Shown here: piece after piece, positions 51,688-62,573 of the stretch
Numbering within the stretch: position 1 is the stretch's first letter
How the letters are laid out: each line of letters begins with the position of its first letter
The notes under the pieces: generated by a model
The model's database searches: none
Told to the model about the DNA's origin: nothing
The model's input: the letters and a program-made list of their open reading frames with translations, nothing else
Position numbers and translations under genes: made by a program
From: Zasmidium citrigriseum
Lineage: Eukaryota > Ascomycota > Dothideomycetes > Mycosphaerellales > Mycosphaerellaceae
Reading direction: 5' to 3'
Assembly (NCBI GenBank): GCA_002786025.1
Contig: NHNW01000014.1
Span: 310,001-374,000 of the forward strand
DNA length: 64,000 nt

Positions 51688-54600
51688 CGTGCGTGATGGG
51701 GGATGGAAAGGAGGAGTGTCCAATAAATATTCTTCCGTGGGGATGGGGTGTCCAAAAAGCCAAACCAAGGTGCCACTTCTTCTGGTGCGTCTTCCTTCCT
51801 GATGCTGGTGATGCCGCAGGGGATGGAATGGACGGTCTTACCAGTGTGGTCTGGTGAGGATGGATGGGTTCCAAGAGGGTCCTGGATGGGTAGAAGTCGA
51901 GTCCTGGAAGATGAAGTCAGTGGAAGGTCTCAAATTGAAGGTGCAGGCAGGAGGTGAGGTGGTGGAAGGCCGGCAGAGCTCGGTAGAGCTGCCAATGGCG
52001 GGATGTGAGTGAAGGAGATGCGGGACTCACCCGTGACTGAGGCCTGAGTACAAGCTCGTCGATGCCGCAGGTCAGCCGAGGAGTCGGTGACGGCGAGAGT
52101 GAAGCAGATAGCGGGCAGAGAGAGACGAGCGGGATGCTATGATGGGATTGTCAACGGCGGATGCACGACGAATGAAGAAGAGCACTGTGAGTGTGTAAGA
52201 ACTGGGTGTTGTGGTTGGGAGAAGAAGAAGAGGAGGAGGAAGAAGGAAGAGGGAGGGAATGGATTCGGGGAGCCCAAGCGCTGCGGCTTGCCCCGAGTGC
52301 CGTTTGATGGGAGTGAGGAAAGAGCGCAATGGCGACAACGTACCTGAAAGCTCGCGGCGTCGGCAAGTCCGGCGACGTTGCTGCTGTTGATGGTCGACTC
52401 GGCGGGTTGAGGCAGGCTTCGATGAGGATGCTGGGCAGTCGGCTCACGTGGGAATGGCCCCGAGGGAAGGAGGTGCTCGAGAAGTCTGTTCGGGACTTGG
52501 TCGATGGTCGATGGTTGGTGGTGGTGGTCACGCGGGATCGCTTTGGACAGTCACAACGTCAATTCGATGCGATACAAACGCTCAATGCCAGTAACGAGCA
52601 GTAACGATGCTGGTGGGCGCGGGATAGGATGGCAGCGCAGGACGGAATCGACAGCGGGGCGAGGCCAGACGGTACAGGTGAAGTCAAGGAAGGATAGAGC
52701 GATGGATGGATGCAGAGGTGCCGGAGAGGCAGAGCGGCGTCAGGCTCTGATGGCAGCAGACCGGCGGGTTTTGTTATGGTCTCGACGACGAGCAGACGTC
52801 GACGGACGGGACATGCGCTGCTGCATGCCCACAGACCAGCCTACATGTCCAGAGCTGTCACACGCAGGGGCTCGCTGATTGTTTTGCACCTGCAAGCCCG
52901 CCCGCCTTTGTTCTGCCCGCTCCCTCGACCGCTCATCTCAACGATGCTCTGCGAACCGCACATGGCCGCTACACAAGCCTGCATCATGCGTCGACGCCAC
53001 AAACGCTGCCGCCGCCGGTTCTGATATCCAGCTCGCCGCACATGTGAACCGTTACCGCAATGCCCCCCATCGCATCGCATCCCATCCTGCCCCGTCTGCT
53101 GCTCATGCCCAGCGAGCGCGCACCGGGTAGCAGGCGACGACAGCATCTTAGCATGCGCTAGTTGAGATTGCGCTGCTGCGTTTGCGAGCAGTCACTTTTC
53201 GACTGTCGTCCAAGCAGATGCCGCCCGATCCTCCACTAATTATCCAACTCCCGTTTCTCGAAACACCACTACCGCTGCAGTGCCGTTGGGCGGTTGTGGG
53301 GAGGCCTTTTCTTTCGCAGGACTGACGCAATCCGGCTGCAGATGCGCTGCACGTTTGACAGGAACCAGAGCCCTCGCGCTGAGAGCCGGCCGCCGCAAAA
53401 ATAGCATCTTTGTAGCAGAGCGATGCGATAGCGCCATCAACAATGCGGATCAACGTCGTACCTGCATCTGACCTGGTGCCCTGCCCACCCTTTCAAGGCA
53501 ACCCGGTCGGTGGTGCATCGGCAACCTGGTTGAGCTGCAGAGCCGTTGATGAATCTCATCGTCAAAGGCTGCCAGCGCACACTTCTTCCTCTTCCTCTTT
53601 CGACGCCTGACATTCGTCGGTACTTGACTTCGCTTGCTCCTCATATTGATGACCTGCACCCTCCCTTTCCCGCCGGGACCGCGCAGTCATGTGGCCGCCA
53701 AAGAAACGATCGCTTCGGCATTGCTGCCCATCATACCCGCCATCCCGGTCGACTGTCCTGGCGAAAGAAACGCAGATCGATCCCAAACGCTGAGCGCGGG
53801 AGGCACAAGATAGCACCCACAGCTCGTTTGACCAGATTCGAGAGCCAGCCAGGCAGACAAGCGCTGTGTGCGTTGTCCTCCAGGGATCTCTACTGCAAGG
53901 TGCCATAGGAGGTCCGGCGCGCTGCCGTACAACCAGAGGCCGTGAGGGGTTCATCTGCTCTTCAATGCCTGCTCGCTCCCGTGACCCTTCTCTCTCTGCA
54001 GCATGCATGCACTCTCGCCGATGACACGACGAGAACCACAGGCTCGCCGTCCATGTCTCCCACCCGGTCTGATCGGCCCGGGGACCACGACATTAGAGCC
54101 AACCGGTCGCAGCATCGACGTCTGCTGAGAATTTGACAGCATTGAGGACCTGGTTCTCGGGTCCCTCTGCTGAGCGGCGTGCTGCATTAGTATGCGCATC
54201 TCGCGCAACGACCCGGTGGGCCAAGTTCAACTGCTCTGCTGCGGCTCTACAAACAGAGAATTCACGCAGCGTTTGTGCCGTCCTCGACAGGTGAGAAAAT
54301 CGTAGTGTGGGCGCTTTGCTGCATTTTGTTCCCTGGAGATCCTCGGCTCGCCGGGGTGGCCATCTCTTTGCAATCTACGAACAGCGATTCGACCTCGATG
54401 TTCGTTTCCTTGGCATCCATGCGGTCGTTGTTGGTGATTACTCGATTTCAAACTCATCCTCTTGCCGCTGACTTCCCCAACCTCACGCCATTGTTGCAGC
54501 TGCGTTTGACATCATGACGATCCTCCATCTTCACGAGATAGCCTCCACATGCTGCTCGTTTGACAGGATCATGATCTTCAATCTTTCATCTCCATGAGAT

Positions 54601-54992
54601 GCCATCTGGTGCCACACACTGCCAGGAACTGTCACAGACAGGAACACATGAGGTCTGTGAAAGGACGATCCTTCTCCTGACGCAGTTCATCTCAAGCTTT
54701 GGCCCAAGCTCGCAAGGTTCAACCTTCCAACGTGCCCGCGGAACCGAAGGAAATGGGCCGAAAGGCCATCAGCAAGGCCGTAATTTTATTAAGAGTGAGA
54801 CTCATGATTGAGTAGACGTATGTTTCGATTCGAATCATCTGCTGTATCTCTCAAGACAGACAACACTCCGGCTATCTACAAGCGGTCTAAAACGCCTTCT
54901 ACAACGCCCGCGGTGAGGAGGAATGCTGTTCTCATCCAAACTCTTACGACGGAAAACTCCACGCCTGCAATCCATTCATCATGACTTCACTC
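51688..54992. other. 3.3-kb gene-free region
   Basis: The left part is the promoter or 5' leader of the RNA-binding protein. On its coding strand there is a long pyrimidine tract at about 52205-52260 (CTTCTTCCTCCTCCTCTTCT-like), typical of fungal promoters and leaders of highly expressed genes. From 52.6 to 54.96 kb I find no supported gene. Frames of 60-150 codons on both strands overlap each other. The right end is the 3' flank of the P450 reductase. Confidence 0.5.
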
Positions 54993-57130
54993 TCAAGACC
55001 ACACATCCTCCTGGTACTGATTCGCCGCCCTCATCGACTTGACGATATCCTCTCCTTTCTTCTTATCCACACCCCGCTGTTCGGAGATGATCTGCGCGAG
55101 GATATCGTTCACTTCACGCGCCATGTTGGCTGCGTCACCGCAGACGTAAAAGTATGCCTTTTGCTCTAGGAGCTTGTTGATCTCCTCTGCTCTTTCCTTT
55201 AGTCGGTGCTGGACGTAGACTTTCTTTTCTTGTTCTCGGGAGAAGGCGGTTACGAGCTCGAATTGGCCGTTCATGTCCTTGGTCCATTGCTGTCAAGGTG
55301 TTAGCTGACGTTTCTATGTTTCATGGACGTAAGTAAACTTACCTCCCACTCATCCTTGTAAAGGAAGTCCTCGGTCCTGTTACGGCAGCCGAAGAAAAGG
55401 ATGGTCTTGCCAATGTTATCGCCGTTCTTGGCCTGTTGGGCACGCTCCTGGACGAATCCGCGGAATGGCGCAACACCAGTACCAGGACCGACCATAATTA
55501 TGGGCTTGCTTGGGTCCGATGGAAGCTTGAAGTTCGAGTGACGAATGTGGACCGGGACGTGAATGCCGTCGTATTTGTTTCGTGGGCCGGTGATCGCATA
55601 GTTGAGTCCGTGTGGGTCGGGATTCTCAGCGCCGTGTTGCTTCAACATCAGAGAGAGCAGGTAGTTGGTGGTCACTCCCTTCACCACGTGTGGTGCGCCT
55701 GGAACCTCGACAGACTCAACAATAGCGGTGATGGAAACCTTGTTTTTCTGAACGAGCGAGGATGACGAGATGGAGTAGTATCGCGGTTGGATCTTGTTGA
55801 GGCCTTCGATGAACAGAGAGAACGGAATCTTGTCCCACTTCTGGCCACCGCTGATGTGTGAAAGCAGTTGTCCGATATTGAAGTTCTTCTTAGCAACTTC
55901 CTCAGCGAAGGCGTCCTTGTCACCACCGAGCTTGGTCATCTTCTCTTTGACCTGATCGTTCGGCGAGAATTGGGCGAGTGTCGAAAGGAATTGGCGAGAG
56001 ACTGGAGCGCAGATTTCGAGTTGGTAGCGCATGACTGCGTCGTATGTGGTTGGCGTTGGGAAAGGCACCTTCGCTGTTGCATCGAGACCCTTTACACTGA
56101 TGACCGTGTCGCGCTTCTTGGCAAGATCGACAATGTCCAAGAGCCTGTCAACTTCGACACCGGCATTGTTTGGCCATACGGCAATGTGGTCACCGGTAGT
56201 GTAAGACAGGTTGGATCCAGAGATATCAATCTCCATGTGGAGGCAGTTTCGAGTCTTGTCGTTGAAGATCTCGTGAGATTCGGCGATCGGTGCAATGTAT
56301 GGGTTGTGAGCGTTGTATGGGCCCTTCGAGTGTCCTTCGAGATGGTTATTGTTCGGCTCGCCGAGGTAGACAGTATCCTGAGTCGCATCGAGGTCCTCCC
56401 TCTCAGTAACTTCGTAGACTGGCTCGTAAACGGCTTCGCGCTCCTCAAGGTTCATGGCGTCCGAGAGAGCGGCCCACATGGGCTCCTTCCAGGCGAGAAA
56501 ATCCTCTTCCATGGTGCCAGCACCGTCATCACCTTCTCCGGCGTCTCCAATGCGCTGAGCGCCGAGCTTGCCGAGTGCCTTGTCCACCTCCCTCACCATG
56601 GCGTTGTAGTGCTCATATGTGTTGTTCCCAAGTCCAAAAGTCACATACTTGAGGTTCGACAAAGGCGACTCCTCAGCGCTCTTCTCGCTGAACGAAACAT
56701 CATCGCCCTTGATGAACTCGTAGAACTCCACGGCGTTATCGGTGGGTTCTCCCTCGCCGTAGGTAGCCAGCACGAAGAAGGCAATCTTATCCTCTGGGAA
56801 CTGGTCCAGATTCTCATAGTCGTACTCTTCCAAATCCGCAGTCATGGTCTTCAAGCCGAATCTTGAAGAACCCTCCTTCGCCAATCGAGATGCGTAGTCC
56901 TCCGCAGTGCCGGTCTGGGAGCCGTAGAAGATGACACAGTTCTTGCCCGACTCCTCCATCTTCTCCAAGATGTTTCTGCTCTTGCCAGACTTGCCAGCCG
57001 AGCCATTGGCCATAGAACTCGCATAGGGATCCTTCTGGACTGCCCAGTATGTGCCCTTCGTGAAGTAGGCGATCGTGCCAATCAGCAGGATCGCCAGGAC
57101 GACGATGTCCAGCGTATCGAGGGAAGCCAT
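54993..57130 (-). CDS. NCP1: NADPH-cytochrome P450 reductase
   Basis: This FAD/FMN diflavin enzyme passes electrons from NADPH to microsomal P450s, including those of ergosterol synthesis. Two exons (57130-55343 and 55289-54993), separated by a 53-bp intron, give 694 residues. An N-terminal membrane anchor (IVVLAILLIGTIAYF, residues 9-23) is followed by the FMN domain: GSQTGTAEDYA (70-80), ATYGEGEPTDNA and FGLGNNTYEHYN. The FAD-binding RYYSISSSS and VKGVTTNYL, and the NADPH-binding GPGTGVAPFRGF, FFGCRNR and YVCGDAANM, are intact. The end is EDVWS, with the aromatic residue that stacks on FAD one before the terminus. The intron lies after DEWE, just past the NADPH ribose region. Normal length. 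Confidence 0.97.
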
Positions 57131-58610
57131 GATTGCGGTGGGTTCGCCAGTTACCAGAGAAATGTGGAATTGAATGTTGGAGTTTGAGAGAAAAGACGTG
57201 TCGTAGTTAGTGTCGTCGTGGACCCGCGCTTATCGTAGGCGAAATCGTCCGAGGCGGGAGCAGAGACCGGTGCGCGCTGCGGCTGACCGACAACCCTCAG
57301 CAGGAAACGCTGCACCTATAGTCTCTGCTGACTGGAGGCGACGTATTATTTCTGCTGCCAATGTTTCGGCCAGGCCGGGAAGTTGTTGCCTGTACTCGCC
57401 GAAAGCGACGACGAGCAGCAGCAGCAGGCAGGCAGGCGAAATATGAATGGAAAGGCGTAGATCCAGACCCGAAGAGTAGAGTGCGTCAAGTGTCGATGTC
57501 TAGCGCGCAATGTCGTCAGGGACTCGGCGGGAGAAGCGCCAACGGCACGCGCTCGCGATGCTGCGACTCTCGGCTGTGGCTCAAAGGTCTCGCTCGTGCG
57601 GCAAAGGACAGGTCGGGCAGAAAGACAAGTGTGCGAGAGGGAGAGACTGGTGGCGTGGGGGCAAGGCGAGGGCAGCAGCTGCTGGCAATAATATACAGTG
57701 GATCTTACGACTTTCAGCACGGCCAACAGACGCAAAGGAACAGCTGGCAGAGCGTCAGACGGCGTGCTGTCGGCCAAAAACAACAGTTCGCCCGCGGGTC
57801 CCTGAACGAACGAGCACTGTACGAAGCTGCTACGACGGCCCCAGCGCGCATGGATGGCCTCCTATGTCCTCAGAAAGTATCCATTCCGGCGAGTGCGAGA
57901 AGCTACTTTTGTGCAGCGGAACGTCCGCCGCCCTCCATCCGGCTGCCGACCTATATACCCGTGCTATGTTCTGCGAGGGAGCATGCCGATGGCGGGGAGC
58001 GATGGCTACTTTCCGCAGTACACCCACCGCTGTTCTCTGGAAGACGGAATCCGACCATGCCGTACTGTACAACGCAAGACGTCAATCATGGCCAGCTCAA
58101 ACGAAAGGCGTCCCAGGCGCAGCACAGAACATTCGGTGTCGGTTTCGGCGACTCCAGGCGAGTCTCACCTCCATGACGCCCTGGACAGACCCTGGCCCTA
58201 AGCGGCCATGAGGCTCCCTAGATCTCACGGCTGCTGACTGTGTCGATGACTCGCTACTGTCAGATCCAATCCTCCTTCGATCCTTCAGGGCACAATTGGT
58301 TCTGACATGTGACAAGGGACGTCTGCTAAATTTGATTCTATCCTTTGCTGCGTTCACCTACCGATTCAATAGACTTCTCAGCTCCTGGTACCGTAAGATT
58401 CATACGCGGTCAAGATACGTACGTATGGATTCACCCCAGGAAGTAAAGAACGTTTTCAAACCTTGGGATATGCTTCAAGAAGTCAGAAAACTTTTTATGA
58501 CAGGCAGGATGTATCTTTCAATCCCTAATAGCTTTCCAATAGGGTATATATACTCATCGTCAGAACGAGAAAGACTACGCCTCGATAATGTCCCATATAT
58601 CGTTAACACA
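57131..58610. other. 1.5-kb intergenic region
   Basis: Promoter of the P450 reductase, CT/GC-mixed with Cys/Arg-rich random frames. A self-complementary GTATATATAC lies at about 58543 and a TATATA at about 57952, but no gene starts near either in a suitable place. No gene seen. Confidence 0.5.
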
Positions 58611-60321
58611 TCATCTCCTCGCTTCCAACCGCTCAACAAAAACCTCCGCCTGCCTAACCCCAAACGCCTCCCCAACCCTCCTTAGCAACCTACATGTGGT
58701 CTTAAGATCCTCCGATCCAGGACTCGACACCCGACCAACCAACAACAACGCCGAAATGAAATTATACCCATGCGACACCCTCAAAATCGGAGGGTCATTC
58801 TCAGAGAATATCGCCGGCCCAGCCTTCGCAGACCCCATCAACATCTGCTCTCCAGCCACGAACACAGCATTCGAGACTCCAGCCGGAGGCGAGAGGAGTT
58901 GGCGGAAGTTTGGGTAGCCGTGAGGAGGGGTCATTTTGGCGAGGCTGCGCTGGACGAGGTTGATCTGGTAGGGGATTATGGTGAGGATTTTGGATTTCAT
59001 GGTTGCGATTGCGGCGGTTGATGTCTCGATTCGACGGCGGTTTAGTGGGGTTTCGTCTTGGATGGCGAGCAGATCTGTGATCATGGAGTGCAACAGGAGC
59101 CGGCAAGAGCTCATGGAGATGATCGACTGGATCTTCAGGTACCTGTCGAAGGCCTCTTCGTACGTGAGTGGCGTTGGAGGCTCAGCGCAGGCTTTCAGCT
59201 CGGTCATAGTCATCGCCTGCACTCTACAGACGGCCGCGACTAGCCGCTCATCCTGGAGTCGTAGTTGCGAAGTGACTTCTTCGGCGTCGGTTATGCGACC
59301 TTGTTTTATGTCGCTGTTGATGTTTGTCAAAGTCATAAGTGCTCGGTGCATGGCCCACGTTGCGTTATCAGGTATCACGTATTCGAACCATCGACTGGCG
59401 GCGTGGTTTCCTTTTTCAACGCGGGTGCTCGTCCAGCTGTCTTCGTTGAACATGTACTTCGCTGCCTCTTCCGTGAGAGTCTCGACAATGGAAGGTAGTC
59501 GAGTGGAGGTCAGGAGACATTGTGACACCAAGCTTGCCGTGCCCTGCATGAAGAGCAGTCGGCCCTCAGGTGTCCGGACTTGTCGTACTCCCCGCTTGCT
59601 CAATATAGCAGAACACCCTTGAACATGGCTCGCCCAGCCCTCCAAAGATTTCTGTTCACTGTTTATGATGGATTCGATCGTGGCTAAGATCATGACCGCG
59701 AGAAGGATGTCATCATCTGTGAGGAAGTCTGCGGTTACCAGAACGTTGTTGAGCTTGCCAAGAGCCTTGAGGTAATAACGTCTTGCTTCTGTCTTCGTGT
59801 AGGAACAGCTCTCCGTCACCGCGCAGGTGGCGAGACCATGTGCCTTCATGCATGCGACCAGTACATCGTAGTGTCGACCCGGGACAGGATCGGGCAGAGA
59901 CGGGTCAACAGTACGCAAAAAGTGGTCTGCACGGAAGTAACAGATCCCAAGGTCATCTATGTCTGGATGAAATTTCCTTCGATCCAAGGGAAAATAGACC
60001 ACTGGTGGCTCCGGAGAGGGTGTAAGAGCATTCGCCGAGATCGAGTCCGATGGTGAAGGATAAGATCGTCTGCTCTCTGTACTCCGATTCTTGCGTATGA
60101 CTTCGTTCGTTTCATGATAGAAGATCGTTTGAGGGACTTCGCGATAGCCATGGCATCTCAATCCCGAACGCTTGCAGCTGTTGCAGCCGGACACATTCTT
60201 GTCGCACTGACGGCAAATTGTCAGTGGGGTCGTCTGAAGTGGCGGCGATTGATGAACTCACTTTGATTCGCCGCTGGCGACATGGAGAACAGGCTCCAGA
60301 AGGCTTCCCACGAAACACCAT
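58611..60321 (-). CDS. Zn2Cys6 transcription factor
   Basis: Two exons (60321-60262 and 60206-58611) with a 55-bp intron encode 551 residues. The binuclear zinc cluster is complete only after splicing: C11, C14, C21, C28, C31, C38 (C-x2-C-x6-C-x6-C-x2-C-x6-C) in GKPSGACSPCRQRRIK joined to CDKNVSGCNSCKRSGLRC. The intron falls just before the third cysteine. No clear coiled-coil linker follows. The rest is the helical fungal-specific regulator region (for example LLAVMILATIESIINSEQKS and HVQGCSAILSKRGVRQV), typical of the short-cluster Pezizomycotina group. Targets unknown. No metabolic cluster neighbours are evident. Confidence 0.88.
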
Positions 60322-60766
60322 GACCAACCGGCAAGAAATCAAATACAGACAAGTTGAAGGTCATGAATCCGCAGAATGGAGGAGTAGTCGGCCATTGATT
60401 CAGCTGTACCTGTACAGACCCTGTTGCCTGAAAAGCGCTACAATCAAGCGCTTGGTCATCGAGACAGGGTTTTCAGCTGTGTTACGGAGCCGCGATGTCG
60501 TTCGAGATAGTAGTAAAGAGAAAGGAAGGGATCTACCAACCTCGTTCGACATTCACGTGAGATAGGTCATTCTTGGCGACTAGACTGTATGAGGAACCCA
60601 ATTCGTTAGCGCCATTCCTTCGAGCTCCGGCCCAGGCAAGTCGTTCTATGAGAGCCCACAGAGGCATACAACATAGGTTCTGTTCGCCCACATGCTCAGG
60701 AAATAGTCTGACTTCCGCGCACGTTCAGAACCAGCTTCGTCCCGTGGACCGTTTCCTGCCAAACAA

Positions 60767-61042
60767 TTAGCTCTGAGTTGATGTCTCGAAGGAATTCGTA
60801 CAAGTAGAGTACGGCAGAAGGTAATTGCCAGTTGGACTTCGAAAGAATACGGCGTTCATGAGCAAGGCTGATTCTTCATCATCCTTGAATGCTGCTTTGA
60901 CCTTCTCGAGTACTCGGACTTTCATGGTCTTCTGAGGAGGGCCAGGGAGCAAAGGTCGCTCCTCTCCGTCCTGATGTCGAGAGTCGAATTGTGCTGCTTT
61001 GACTGTGATGGTAGGTTGCTTCGCTCCTGGCTTGCGGCCCAT
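60767..61042 (-). CDS. possible small hypothetical protein
   Basis: A 91-codon intronless ORF from an ATG at 61042. It is basic at the start (MGRKPGAKQPTITVK), has an amphipathic Lys-rich helix (KTMKVRVLEKVKAAFKDDEE), then FFRSPTGNYLLPY. Composition is protein-like, but nothing else supports it: no signal, domain or partner. It could be an upstream exon of an unseen gene. Confidence 0.3.
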   Translation of the reverse strand: MGRKPGAKQPTITVKAAQFDSRHQDGEERPLLPGPPQKTMKVRVLEKVKAAFKDDEESALLMNAVFFRSPTGNYLLPYSTCTNSFETSTQS

Positions 61043-62573
61043 TGCTTCCTAGTTGGCAGGAAAGAATATGATGAATGCGTTTGTAGCGTCTGATGTTGGA
61101 AATTTGACGGGCCGAAGTTCGTAGACTGTCGAGGAATCGTGGTGATGATATGGAGGTTCGAGAGAAACGAGATGTGGGAGAAGTTCAAGTTATGAAAGAG
61201 CGCAAGTGCGGTTGAGATGTACTTATGCCTTCCATGCACGCGATGTCCCTTCCATATGCGGCCTATCTGAGGGCACTGGCAGCTCTCCACTCGCGCAGAA
61301 TCAAGAGAAACTCGCGTGTTTGCTGGAACAGGAAAGCACTTCGTGTAGGATTCACAGCTCCGTGACGTGTTTCTCTGTCACCGTACTCAACGCACGAGTC
61401 TGTCCATCGCAATCCAAGATACAATACTGGTCCGGAAGTCCGCGCAAGTGTCCATGTATTCCATCTCTTGAGAACGGTCCCAAACTCCTGCGATTTCGTT
61501 GGTGCGCCGGAAAACCTCGTTGTTGCTTCTCGTCATAGGGGCGCTCGTCGCGATCGGTGCATATTCTTCGAGGTCGAGCCTTCGCTTTCTGGATAGTCAG
61601 AGGAATGTTCAATGGTGTATCTGGCAGCAGTCAAGTCTCGAGAGCAGAGCTTGGTGTGCCATGCGACAACGAACAGGGATTCAATTTAGCCTCAAGACAA
61701 GCCGAAGTTTAAATTCGACGGCTTGTTCGCCTTGGTCTTCCAGACCGCAACCCTCTTTTCTAGACTTCTTCCAGCCACAGCCCATCGACGCCGCAGACCA
61801 TGACTTGTCAATTCGTCGAAGCGACGGTATTCTGGCGTGAGAGTCGATGTCGGCAATGAATCGAAGCGAACCACCCGCCTGTTCCCTGAGATGACGAGGC
61901 CGACTCAAATGTCCACCATGCAGACCTGGGCCGTATGATTCTTCATGACGAGGGTGTGCGCTGTCTTCACCACCGCTGTCATTGTTGCAGCATCTGGAAG
62001 TATTCACTACACCTATGGAGAAAGTGTTATAAAGCCACTTTTGACCGTGCAGCATAGCGCTCCATCCCAGCCAGCCACAGCCCCGGAGTCTCCGCCAGCA
62101 AAACGCACCTACTGAGATATCCAATGCTGAATCGGAAAGAGGCGTTCTCGAAAAGCACGTGGCAAGCGAGTGCCCAAAGTCCCGACTGGCGTTCTGAAGC
62201 CACTCTTTGAACTCTATCTTCCGGTACCTCTCGATTGTTCCCCGTGAACGTTCTTGAAGGCACCTAGCCGAGCGCGACGACGGACTTGCCCTGAACGTTG
62301 CTGTCGCCATGCAGGTATCAGCTTTCATGGGCCTCGCTTGGCTTCTATAGAGCAAGCCCAGAGCAAGGACTTATCCGACTAGCATGCGGTCTGGTCCATT
62401 GTGGCTACATGTTCATGCCTTTCGCAGGAGGAAAGCCTGCGAAGCGTCGTTGAGCCCGAATATACATAGAGCAATTGCTTGCCGGTATTGTCCTGCATCC
62501 GTGAGTCCACTTTCATCGTTCCCCTTTTAGGCGTCCCCTCTCCTAAAACCCAAAGCCTCTGGGATCTTTCACC
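61043..62573. other. 1.5-kb intergenic region
   Basis: Frames on both strands up to 224 codons (minus 61681-62355) have no domain. The right end is the promoter of the membrane protein gene, with C/T-rich sequence just before its ATG (CCCTTTTAGGCGTCCCC). Confidence 0.45.

Noticed and set aside
55868..56866. 332-codon plus-strand open frame
   Set aside because: It lies exactly antisense to the conserved P450 reductase exon; a shadow of codon bias, with no domain.
58543..58552. self-complementary GTATATATAC as a TATA promoter
   Set aside because: No gene begins at a suitable distance on either strand; left as sequence curiosity.
61681..62355. 224-codon minus-strand open frame
   Set aside because: Arg/Cys/Trp-rich with no recognisable fold and overlapping shorter frames; start codon not convincing.
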